Shown: piece after piece, positions 35,301-47,400 of the stretch
Layout of the letters: each line of letters begins with the position of its first letter
How positions within the stretch are numbered: position 1 is the stretch's first letter
From: Dipteris shenzhenensis
Lineage: Eukaryota; Polypodiophyta; Polypodiopsida; Gleicheniales
DNA: 64,000 nucleotides
Assembly (NCBI GenBank): GCA_047967505.1
Contig: CM106540.1
Direction: 5' to 3' (one strand)
The notes under the pieces: model-generated
What the model was told of the DNA's origin: nothing
Seen by the model: the letters and a program-made list of their open reading frames with translations, nothing else
Database searches by the model: none
Position numbers and translations under genes: made by a program

Positions 35301-38300
35301 CAAGATTTCTTTTGGCCAAAGATGAAAAAGCATATTCATGAATATGTGACACATTGTTTTTCGTGTCAGGTAAGTAAGGCAGAGCGGGTGAAGCCACCCA
35401 GACTTTTACAACCCTAGTAAGTGGGAGAGCATTTCCATGGACTTTATTGTAGGGCTGCCTACGACACAAGATGGATATGATTCTATCCTTGTGGCGGTTG
35501 ATCGTCTTACCAAGATGGCTCACTTCATTCCAACTAGAGAATCTGTTAGTGCCCCGCAAGTGGCGGATTTGTTTATTAGACATATATTTCGTCTGATGGA
35601 TTACCCAAATCCATAGTGTCAGACAGAGATGTCAAATTTACCGGTCATTTTTGGACTGCGGTATTTGAGACACTAAGGACTGAGTTGGGAATGAGTAGTG
35701 GGGATCATCCAGAAACGGATGGTCAGACGGAAAGAATCAACCAAATTTTAGAGGATATGCTTAGATCATATGTGTCATTGAGGCAACATACATGGGACAA
35801 GTGGTTGCCATTGTTGGAGTTTGCCTACAATGATAGAAAACATTCCTCTACAGGGTTCAGCCCCTTTGAGCTGAACTATGGTTATAGACCAGCGAATCCA
35901 ACTATAGTTAGAATACCTCAGAAAGTGCCTAGTGCCGCGAACTTTGTGGTTCAAATGCGGGAGATGCTAGCACTTGCGAGAGCTAACATCCGCCAAGCTA
36001 TGGATAGAGCTAAGGCGTATGCGGATGAAACCGATCCGCTAGAGAATTTAAGCAAGGAGAAAAAGTTTTTCTCAGAGTTCCTTCGCACTCTAAGTCTTTG
36101 ACTGCAGGAGAGTGTGCTAAGTTATCACCTCGATATTGTGGGCCATGGTTAATTCTAAAAAGAATAGGCAAGGTAGCCTATAAATTAGAATTACCACCGG
36201 GGTGTAAGGTGCACCCAGTGTTTCATGTTTCTCGTTTAAAGAAATTTTTGCATACTAGTGACTCACTAATCGAAGGTGTTGTTTCGTTTCAGGAGATAGA
36301 GGATAATGCAAGACGCAAACCAACAGGAATCTTGGACCAAGAAACAATGCAAGTGCGCAATCGGAAGATAGCCACGGTGTTGGTTGCATGGCATGGTCTA
36401 CCTCTATCAGAAGCTACCTGGGAATCCGTTACGGAGAGTGTTCCCAGATTTCATCATCAAGGACGTTGATGCTTGAAGAGGGAAGGAATGTTATGCTCTA
36501 GCCAAGATAGCATGACCTCGGAAAGATCGGTGGGCATTTTCTCTTAGATTACCGACTTTTGTAATATTTTATGTGCGTAAATAAAATGATCAAGGGAAGT
36601 CACTGCCAAGGTCCTAGGTGAGGGTGTATTGGCATCGACTAGGTGGTTCTGAGTGCTAAGGCCTAGGTGCACCTAAATGTGTAAAAATGCCAAGGGGCAA
36701 ATGTTTTAATTGTGCCCCAAGAGAGGGGTAAATGGTGTACCAAGCTAAAGGTCTAAAATCATCACATGTGGCAGGGGGAACCATCTAGGAAACTGAGGGC
36801 TTGTGGATAGGCATGAAGAAATTGAAATTACGTATCTTTGTGTGCATGCCATCCATGAGAGAGGCTGGGAGGAAAAAGACGAGCCAGCGCCTATAATTTG
36901 CCTTGCCTGTGATTCGACGCTAAGAAATTAGAGAATAGAATCTAGAGCGTATCACGGTCCATATGAGACGATCCATGATGACATCACGGAGTTTTCCAGA
37001 CAAGGAGACACTCTCCTACTAGGGGACTTCAATGCACGGACAGGAAATAGACAAGTGAGCCTACTTGACTTCTCAGATGATGACAGAGACCCACACATAG
37101 TCCCGGAACTAGATGCAACTGAGCTTGGGATAGTAAGGCATTCTACAGATACCCCACAGGTGACAAGGTATGGACGACATCTGCTTGAGCCAGGGGCAAT
37201 CCACGACTTGATCATCTTTGATGGCCTACAAAAGGGCCATCTTCTGGAAGACTCACTTGCTTCCCACATGGTGGTGGATCCCGTACAGTGAACTATCTAC
37301 TAGGCCCCACGCACTCGGATTCACTTTGATTGTGCTCTTGACCCAGTATACATGAGCCACCTAGCTAGGGAGATCCCGGCTATATTTGGAGATGACATAG
37401 ACCTCACCAGCGCCTCTGACACCCCTGTCTCAGTGGTACAGGACGCTACTATCAGATCTTTTCCCACGACCCCATCCAAGCGGGCCAGAGATGGGAAGGT
37501 GCCTCGGAATTCTTGGTTCGACGACGAGTGCAAAGAGGCGAGAGCCCACTTCACATAGCAACAGACTTTGAGTCATCTGACGCCACCTGAAGCACAAAGG
37601 ATCTATCAACAACTGACGCACCGTAAGAGACGAGCTTTCCTCACACACAAGATGGATGAGATTGTCAGATCGTTCCAAGGAGGAGACCCGACCACTGGAT
37701 GGGGATTTCTATCAGAGGGGAAGCCACCTATCCCCATTTCTGACCCAAATGTGTGGCACACGTATGCATGCTCCCTCTATGATGTCCAAATGCAGACATC
37801 GCCGAATATGTCCTCCACGCCTAGGCCCACTACTTGTCATCTGCTCACCACACAGAACATACGGGCTGCACTTTGACGTCTACACAATCAGAGAGCGCAA
37901 GACCACGAGGGCCTCCGGATTGAGCACTTTGCACATGGACATGAGGTCCTAGCCCCGATCCTAGCACACATGTTCAACCCGACTGTTTGTCACAGATTTC
38001 CACCTTCTTAGAGTTACCACCACTATTGTACCGATGCGCAAAGCCCGAGACCCTATGGAGACCGGGAACTATCGGACCCTTGTGATTAGCCACACTCTGG
38101 CCGAGATTTATGGCTCAATTCTAGAGAGGGAACTCAGAAGTCATAAAGAGACTCGGGGGCAACGGGCACTAGGACAAGTAAGATTCCGGAGACAATACTC
38201 CACCCTAGATCACATCTTCACTTTGAGGGCTATCATTGAGGAGGCAAGGTCTACACACCAAAGTCTACACATGCTTTGTAGACTTTCAGAAGGCTTTTGA

Positions 38301-39696
38301 CACTGTCCCACGATCCTGCATGATCAAGAGGTTACAGGAGCTGCAGATTCCAGAGACACTGATATGGGGGGTGAGGAGCCTATATGAGTCAGTCAGAAGC
38401 CAAGTTTGTGTCCTAGGAGGCCTATCAAATTGGTCGAGAGTACGATTGGAGTGAAGCACGGATGTCCTCTCTTACCGACTCTCTTCGGTCTGTACATTGA
38501 TGAGATCACCTCTTTCATAGACCGCCTAGGGGGCGAAGGATCACCACTAGCCGATCTCATGATACAGATATTGCTATACGCTAATGACATAGTCCTCATC
38601 TCATCCTCAACGGAGGGGCTGCAGAGACACTTAGAGGCCCTAGAGGTGTTCTGTAGAGAAAGAGACCTGGCAATCAACCTTGGGAAGACCAAGGTTATGG
38701 TCTTCAACACTGCATGTGCAGTAATCCGACGACTCAATTTCACTTATCGAACTGAACTAGTGGAGACAATGCAATCATACACATATTTGGGAGCACTCTT
38801 CACAGGACCCCTTTTCACTATGACACATGCAGCCCAAGCACGACTCACATGGGAATGAGGTGCTCTAGCCCGATTGGAGAGAGTGTGTTTCCAAGCACAC
38901 TTCCAAGATCCACCGACAAAGTGCTGGCTTTTCGATACGCTAGTACGACCGACTGCCATGTATGCAACACCTTTCTAGAGATGTGATCTACCGATAGCAA
39001 TGTGGAAGACATTTAAGCGGTTACAAGTGACCATGGGATCTAGGATGATTCGGAGCAAGCCCTCAGTCCCGCATGAGATAGTACATGCAGAGTTCGCCAT
39101 GACACCACTACAGATTGATGCCATCTTTCAGACACTGACTTTCATCCATAGAGTCTGGGACTTACCCCATTGGAGGCTACCGAGGCTGGCTCTGGAGTCA
39201 TCCAAACAACCAGCTCAGGGTGGGGTAGACACATGGTATGCACGTATATCCACATGGTTTGCCAGACACGGGATTTAGATGGACAGGCTCCCCCCCCTTT
39301 CAGTATAGTTTGAATGCACCCCCTGAGTCGATCCCGCGAGATGAGATTGACTGTATCATACGATTAGATCTTCTCTAGCTCCACACGTCTCGAGCTTGGA
39401 GGGGAGATCAAGAGCTCCCCACCGAGACGAGGGGTCACTCTGAACATAGCTCAATGGGTTCATAGATCGAGGAGACCACACCCCCTCCGATGCCACAGTA
39501 TGAGACAGCCAGACAAACTCAAATTCGAGACATTTTCACGGCCCATAGACGAGCCACCACAGTGCCTGATTTCGGTTTCTGAGTTTCCAGTCCAGTTCCA
39601 CTTCTCAAGCCTGCTCCCAATAGCAGATAGCACATGATATGATATGATATATTTATTTGTTTTTTATTTTTTTTTGTTTGAGCCATTGAGTCGTGG

Positions 39697-39731
<35 letters not shown>

Positions 39732-42700
39732 CCCCCCCCAGCACCTCGACCCCACACCTGCTGCTCACCCCCGACTTGCACCCGTTGCTCGTTGCTCCGA
39801 CCTGCATCGACCCTCTTCTTCGCACGCCATATTTTGGATCGCGCAGGAAATCGTCGCTGGGAACTCTGAGGAGAAAGTCGCTCCGAGCTGCTGTCGATGA
39901 CTCTGCCTCTCCCAAGGGACAGGTTTTTCAAGGCGTTTACAGTCCTTGGTCCATCGATTCCAATGACGTGCACGAGGTTCTTTTATATAGAGCAGGACTT
40001 GTGACAACAGCTGTGGCGTCTGTGGTAGCTTGGAACCTTTCAGCGCCTGTGGACGAAGGCCTGGTGAATTACATATTGCAGAACAGTTGGGCTATTTGGC
40101 TCCTTGGACCCTTGTTTGCTGCTCTAACTGGGCTTGTTTTCAAAGAACATCACGCAGGTCATCTCAGGCCAACTGTCATGTGTGTTCCGTCATCTGTCAA
40201 GGGGCCAACTTCATCTGTTTTTTTCAGATCCCGCAAGCCACCTGTGTGGCAGGTGTGCAGTCATCTGTCATCTCCCACAGCAAGGGGCGACTGTCATCTT
40301 TCTCAAGATTGTAGTCACCTCTGGACTATTCCTTTTGCTCCCATTGCAAACAGTGTTAGTAAACAGTAATTATTTTCTGCTAAGACAGATAGGAACTCCT
40401 TTCAAGACTCCCTTCAGACTGAACAAGAAGAATGACTTGGTCACACCACTCCCGAAAGCATATGTCACAAAAAACAGTAAGAGAATTGATATGCTCATGG
40501 ACATGTTCCAAGAGCTTCAAGCTGAGAATTTTCAACTGAAAAAAACACTTACTCAACTCCAAAACAAAGTGCATGTGCTAGAAAGTGCTATGGAGGCAGG
40601 ATGCAAGCAATTACAAGAGGGTGCCCAGCAACTAGAACAGTTGCAAAATCTGATGCAAAACAAGGGAAACACTAAGGAGAAAGCCAAAGTGGAAGAGCCC
40701 AAGCAATGGGTAGAGATTGCCTCCAAGTTCCCCCCTACGGAACCTGCAAGTGAGCCTAAAGCCCAACCTCAAACACACAGTAACACCCCATCAAAGGAGG
40801 ACATGCAAGAGCAAAAGGAAAGAGAAAAGCGCGCCCAAAATCTAGTGATTCGTGGACTCCCAGAAGTGGAAAAGGAAAGCCCCCTCACCTTGGCAAAGGA
40901 GGTGGCAGGTTTCTTTGCTCAACACTTCGCGATCCCAGATGTGGCAGTCTATGGAGCCCATCGGGTTGGGAGGATGCAAGAGGGCATGCCCAACAAGAGA
41001 GCCATTGTATGCACTGTGATGGATGCCAAGAAGAAGGCTATCATTCTTGACAGTAGCAGGATTTATCTCAAAGGTTCCCCCTATTATGTCAGCGAAGATC
41101 GCACCCCGAAACAGCAAGAAGCCAGAAGGAAGCAATATGCAGAAAGACAAATGAGGCAAGATGTCCCCTACTCAAGAAAGCAACCAGGATGCCAAATAGG
41201 GGTACAAGACCCATGGGACATACATGTCGTTACAAGTGATGTTTTGGAATTGTAGAGGTTTCCCTTGGAATAAGGGAATACAAAATCAGTATGTACAGAG
41301 CTGATAAGCACAAGAGGTTTATATGGCTGAAACTGGAATTTGGTGACCACCCTCTCTTCTTGGCAGGATGTTATATACCTCACCATGAGTCCCCTTTCTA
41401 TGCTCGGAATGGAATAGATTCAAGTGATGCATTTGAATCACTATGCCTAGACATTGCAGAACTGAAAGACATTGGCAAGGTAATAGTCATGGGAGACCTC
41501 AATGCCAGAATTGGACAGTCGCAATTCCAACCTATTATGCACGATGAATTGGACAAAGAAGCTGCAATTGAAATAGATGCCTTGTGGCACAAGACATCAG
41601 AAGATGATACTGTAAATGCGCAAGGAAGAGCACTCAGGTGGATGATGAATGGGCTGCATATGCCAATTTTGAATGGGATGCAATGCTTTCCAAGGACCAA
41701 CAAGATGATATGCTCCTCTGCCATCCGGGGACATGGTGTCCTTGATTATGTCCTGGCCCATATCAATGCTCTACATGATATAGAAACTTTCAGGATAGGA
41801 GAGAAGTACCCTGAGTCGGACCATCTCCCACTATGGTTTACTCTTGGTATTCCAACTGAAAGAGAAGTGCAGAAATTTGCAGCCACTTCAAGAGGCTTCC
41901 GTATAGATCAAGACGAGCAGAAAGACTATGCCATCACGCTAGATGCAAAACTGAATGCAATGGCAATAACATCCACATGGGAAGCCCTCAAAAAAGCTGT
42001 CCTTGACACTGCAACGCAGGTTTTTGGAGAACTTTCCTAGGCCAGAAAGAAGAGACATAAAGGGATGCCCCACAAAAAATGGTATGATGATGAATGCAAG
42101 CAACTACGCAGTGAGCTGAAACATATTTCTGATATTAACCTCTATAGACAGAAGGAAAAGCAATACAATGCCCTCACGAGGAAGAAGAAAAGAAATTACA
42201 TTTTAGAAAGGGAAAAATCTGATTTGCTTACATTCATCAAGAATCCCAAAAAGGGGTGGAAACACGTTAAGGGCCAGAAGAAAATGGTCATGGGCAATAT
42301 CTCTGATGAGGAAATGGTGGAGTATGTCACCAAGCTCTATAATCATGCCAATGCCACAGAAATGGGAAATGAAACAATGTCGTATGCTTCAGCCAGCCCT
42401 TTCACTTTTGAGGATGTTGAAGCACGGTTGAAAAAGATGGCATATCGCAAGGCCTCTGACCACATGCACATGTATGCTGAACTCTTCAAATGGACAGAAG
42501 ACAGGGCACGACAATGGCTACCCACATACTGACAAACGCTTTACATCATGGCTTCCCTCTAGATTGGCAAGAGAATTGGGTTCAGCCTCTATTCAAAGGA
42601 GGAGACAAAAATTCAATCACCAATTACAGGACAATAATGGTCGGTTCCACACTAGCTAAACTTTTTAGCACAGTGCTTGAGGCAAAAATCAGCAATTGGG

Positions 42701-44427
42701 GTGAAGAGGCCAAGAAGAGGGCCATTGGCCAAGCAGGCTTCCGTAAAGAACATAGAACTACAGATCACCTGGTCACATTAAGAGTACTCATGGATGAGAG
42801 CAGGCTCAAAGGAGAAACTCTTCTGTGTTGCTTTGTAGATTTCAAGAAGGCATTTGATACAGTCCCGAGAGGTGGCCTATGGAAAAGAATGCAAGACCTC
42901 GGAGTCCCTTTGGCACTAAGGGTAGGCATCTCTCGCATATATGAGAAGGTATCATACAGACTCAGGCAAGAACATGGACTGTCAACCGCCTTCCAAAGTA
43001 ATATGGGGGTGAAACAAGGTTGCCCTCTTTCACCCACACTGTTTGGAATATGCATTGACAAGCTAGAAGAACTGATTAATGAATTTGCAGCAGAAGAAGG
43101 ATACAAGAGCCCAAGCTTGGGCTATGGACAATACTATTGCTCCTATATGTAGATGACGTGGTTCCTTTTTCTAATAACCCTGACTCCACGCATCAACTAT
43201 TACAGGTACTACAGATCTTTTGCACGAAAAGTGGGCTGGAAGTTAACACTGCCAAAACCAAAATGATGGCAGTATGCACCACCCGACCTGAACATCCCCC
43301 GATTATCAGCTTTGAGGGGCAGCCCATTGAATATGTCAATACCTTTAAATATTTGGGAATTGACATACCAGCCGATCACAGATGGTGACAGTGTGCACAA
43401 AGAAGGCTGGATACAGGTTGGGGGAAGTACTATCAATTTGAAAACACTAACACGTGGAACTGGAAGATTCGGAATATGTTGTTTGATGCATATGTGGTTC
43501 GAACAGTGTTATATGGAGTAGAAGTATGGGGGGGGGGGGGGGGCAGCATCTCTCTCTCCACATGCAGAAAGCTTTCCTACGAAGACATCTAGGAGTCAAG
43601 GCAACTACCCCTTATTCAGTCCTCTTATTGGAAACGGGCAGGCGGCCAATTGAATTCCATGCACTGATCAGAGTGATGCAGTACCTAGTGGAAGTACAAC
43701 AAATGCCAAAAGAAAGATTGCCACATATAGCATGGACTGCTAGTATGAAACTTCAGAAGAATCATAAAAGCAAGATCATCTGCACAGGATGGGGGACAGA
43801 TATAAGGAAATGGTTCAGCAGATGGAAAGTGGAATCATACCTGACTATGCCCCCTGAAAAGGTCAAGATGCAAGAATTCTAGTTGTCCCTACTATGCACT
43901 CTACAAACCCAATGGTTGACAGCAGAAAAGAGGACCAAGCTAGAATACCATCAAGATCAAATAAATCCTTTATGCTGGTCATCTTTCATGACACCAGATG
44001 CCCCTGCTCAGCCATACATCAGTACTCCCATACCTCTTCTCTATCGCAGGAATATTGCCAAATTCCGCACACGGTCACATACCTTGGCAATAGAGACAGG
44101 AGCTTGGCTAAATCTGCCGCGACATGTCAGAATTTGCAGATTCTGTGATTCGCAGACAGTAGAGACAGAGGCACATATAGCCCTACACTGCCCTGGATAT
44201 GCACACATCAGAGACGACTATCAGCAGATATTGGCAGACACCACTCAGATCTTGTCAGTTCTCTCCACTGCCTCTCCGGCAGCGTTGGGATCTTTTGTCA
44301 CTCGTCTTTTTTTGTACCGTCAAGAACTTGAAAATTCTTCACCCCTCCACAGCAAAGGAGATTTTTGTACTGAGGATTAGGTCGCATGGTCATTTTTGGC
44401 CCCCCAAGGACGATAATAAAATTCTAC

Positions 44428-44480
<53 letters not shown>

Positions 44481-47400
44481 GTTTGAGCCATTGAGTCCTG
44501 GACGTCTCTCTCTCTGAGTGGCAAGGGTACGAACCAGCTAGAGGTCTCCGCTATTTTTGGCACATTGGACCCGAGTCTATAAAGGGGGCCCAAAGGTTCA
44601 ATCTTCAGTTAGCCGATGGGAGCAAGTCTAGTTCCCTAGTGCAAGGTCTGAACCTGGATCGAGTCGCAGACGCGCGCCTGCATCTTAGCATAGCCCAAGG
44701 CCTAGCAGCAGATCCAAGGCCTTCAGGCGTCACCTGGTGGTATTGGACACTAGGCTGGTTGGGATCTAGTTGGGAGTTCGTGCTAGTAGCTCAGCTCGTG
44801 GCTCGGAGGGGACATCTCATGATTTGAGATCATGTCTCGTAGATGTCGTGGTTGGGTGGTGAGCAGCCTACTCAGATCCTCACATTTCTTATTGTTCTTG
44901 TGTTTGCTTGCAAGTCAAGATCTTCAAGAGCTCTGGGGTCGTGTCATAGAGCTGTATCTGAGTGCCTGACAACAGTACCTAGTGAGAGAGTGCTCCCCGT
45001 TCATATATCTAGATGAATCCAGGAGCATGTCCAAACTCATCCTCTATAAACATAATATAGTGCAATTTTTACCTCATGATAGTCACTCAGAAGGTTAAAA
45101 ACCATAAACTCTATTACACATGGCACGGACTAGTTACTATGACATCCCCATTGACATCATCAACGCCCAACAGTGGGTGTAATCATAGTATAAATATATG
45201 CTCTCACACATTGATCCACAAACCCACACATACTTGAGAATCCATTTATACAAAGGTCTTCGTACTCAATTTCTGTTGTTAGCACTCCGGAGATGAAGGA
45301 CTAGCACTAAAGGAGAAGGCTAGCACTAAAGGAGGCGGCTAATCAAAAAGTAGTCAACAGACTCCCAACAGCACACCAGCAAGGCTGCCTAGACCTACAA
45401 GGATCATCACAGTGAGGATTCACCTCCTCTCCATAGTTTCATTTCTATTACAATTTTGTAGTGAGGGTTTCATCCCGTCATACAATTGTATCCAGCCCTT
45501 TGGGCATTCATTCAATCAGTTATATATTCCTTTTTGAAGGCCCGCTATAGTTCCTGATAGTTCTCAGAACCTAAGGCCACATCCAATTGTCATACGAATT
45601 GTAAGGCCTTCTTTGGTTGCCCATACGCACGTCCCATCATATGGGGCAAAACAAACAGATTTACCCACTTCCTTGAATTTCTTGCACCACATTAGGGACT
45701 AGAACCAATTGGTTGGGCCACCCAAAGGAATTCTTATTAATTGCAAATGAAAACTGAGTACAGGATCGCTCAGCAAAGCTATTTTTCATGAGCAATTTTT
45801 TCCAGAGCTAATTACAAGCGCAGGGGCAGGAGAGTGCTCCAAATTTGGCAACTCTTTCCTGTACATATTTTGTAAACTAATACAATCCTACATGCCATGG
45901 GTTGGCAACTTCTAGGACTTTCTAAGCATGGTCACACGTGAGGGTGAACCCCTTCCTGGTAGATAGCGCCAACCCCCTTCATTTCTCAAAAGATGCCGTG
46001 TTCGGTACTATTCATTGCAATTAGTCGCTTCTAATCTACCTTCAGATTGTCCTTCTACATGTAAACCTACGTACAAAAAAAATACAAGAGGAGAAATCCT
46101 CCTTGGCTGTTGAGCAAAGACAGCTGCCCTACTCATAATTATTCATGCCTCCGCATGGGCTTTGGAGGTTTTGCGCGTGGCTAATGGTCGTAGGAGCATT
46201 CAAGCTCACACCTAGTCTTCGTTATAAAGGCTTATTAAAGCCTTGCTTTGCTTTTGGAGCCAAGAGCTCCACTCAAAAACGTGCATGCACCTTGATGCTG
46301 CAGTTAGTGCCTAAAAGTTTGCAAGCAATGGCTGTTCCTGTTCACAAGGCAAACTATCAGCTCCAGCTCAAGAGAGCTTTTGAGCTCCAATGCTCAATAT
46401 TTACGTGCCCCCAAAAAGATTGCAAGCAGTGGCTGTTCTTGTATTATGCGCTTTAGAAGGCACACGGGCAGCTCCAGCTCAAGAGAGCTTCTGACCTCCA
46501 ACACTCAATTATTATAAAACTTCAAAAAGGCAACATAACAAGGATAAAAGGGAACCATGAAGGCCTCTGAAATTTGGGATTTTAGCCATTAAATTTTAGG
46601 ATTTTAGCCACACTTGAGGTTGGCATCTAGCAGCATGCCAACAAGAAAAGCAAAAAAACAAAAAAAAGGGCGCCCATCTTGAATGTGACTCACAACTTTC
46701 ATTAGCTAGCTTTTCAAGTTTCTACTACACCACATTTCCAGTGTAAAAAATCTCACTTCCTCTAATTCAACAAATTGCTGAAGATACCATACTAATTCCA
46801 CCAATTGTTTAAGATACCCTACAAGGCCGTGTCCTCTAAAATACGATGAGAACAAATATCTAGATGAATCAAAGAACATGCTCCACTAAAATACAATGAG
46901 AACAAATATCTAGATGAATCTAAGAACATGCTCCAACTCATTCTCTCAAAATAGAATGCAGTTCCAATCTCATGAAGTCACCCAAAAGGTTGAAAACCAT
47001 ACCATAAAGTCTACCATGCATGGCAAAGACTAGCTATTATGTCATCCTCTCTGACATCATCAACACACAACCATGGAGCAGACGTAGTATAACCTCTTTA
47101 ACGCAAAAAAAAACTGGTACGTGCAACTCTCGTTATAATCATCTTGCGCTGCATAATGCGCTGAAGGACATCATCAACACACAACCATGGGGCAGACGTA
47201 GTATAACCTCTTTAACGCAAAAAAAACTGGTACGTGCAACTCTCATTATAATCATTATAATCATCTTGCGCTGCATAATGCGCTGAAGGACAAGGACTAT
47301 CATGACTCGGACTATATCAAACACTCTCCATGAGAAGTATCTCCTCCGTGATGTGTTTCTTTGGAATGGTAAGGTCTAACACCCGAGCTGTCTTTCCAAA

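Larger units (their letters stand above)
30678..36954 (+). mobile_element. Ty3/gypsy chromovirus, nearly complete, carrying a histone H4 fragment
   Basis: Order: LTR, Met-tRNA primer site, an unusual 0.75-kb leader containing a histone H4 fragment, gag, protease, RT, RNase H, integrase, chromodomain, polypurine tract, LTR. The total is 6277 bp with a 5-bp target duplication. Gag and pol are split by a handful of stops and frameshifts, and the RT catalytic motif is altered (FIDN), so this copy cannot transpose by itself. It inserted into LINE-A in the DUF155 intron. Confidence 0.95.
29351..39582 (+). mobile_element. LINE-A, interrupted by a chromovirus
   Basis: A plant LINE with ORF1 (29372-30258) and ORF2 (30269-39582) is split within the endonuclease by the gypsy element at 30678-36954. 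Bridging the insertion keeps the ORF2 frame ([12 protein letters not shown]). ORF2 shows the AP endonuclease (WNCNG, TETH, GDFNAR) and RT ([31 protein letters not shown]). Multiple stops and frameshifts, plus YADD changed to YAND, make it inactive. It lies antisense to the DUF155 gene in its third intron. Confidence 0.85.
39730..44475 (+). mobile_element. LINE-B with a captured host-gene fragment at its 5' end
   Basis: From left to right: a DUF2301-like host fragment (about 39821-40147), a linker, ORF1 (homology from about 40475 to 41255), ORF2 overlapping it by 17 nt (41239-44380), a short 3' region with AATAAAATTC near 44415, and a (CT)n tail. It is less decayed than LINE-A: ORF1 is intact in its conserved part and the RT YVDD is present. 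ORF2 has an internal deletion in the endonuclease and several frameshifts. It is antisense to the DUF155 gene. Confidence 0.8.

Noticed and set aside
44640-44827. Possible short gene after LINE-B
   Set aside because: A 62-codon frame with no homology or splice context in intronic sequence.
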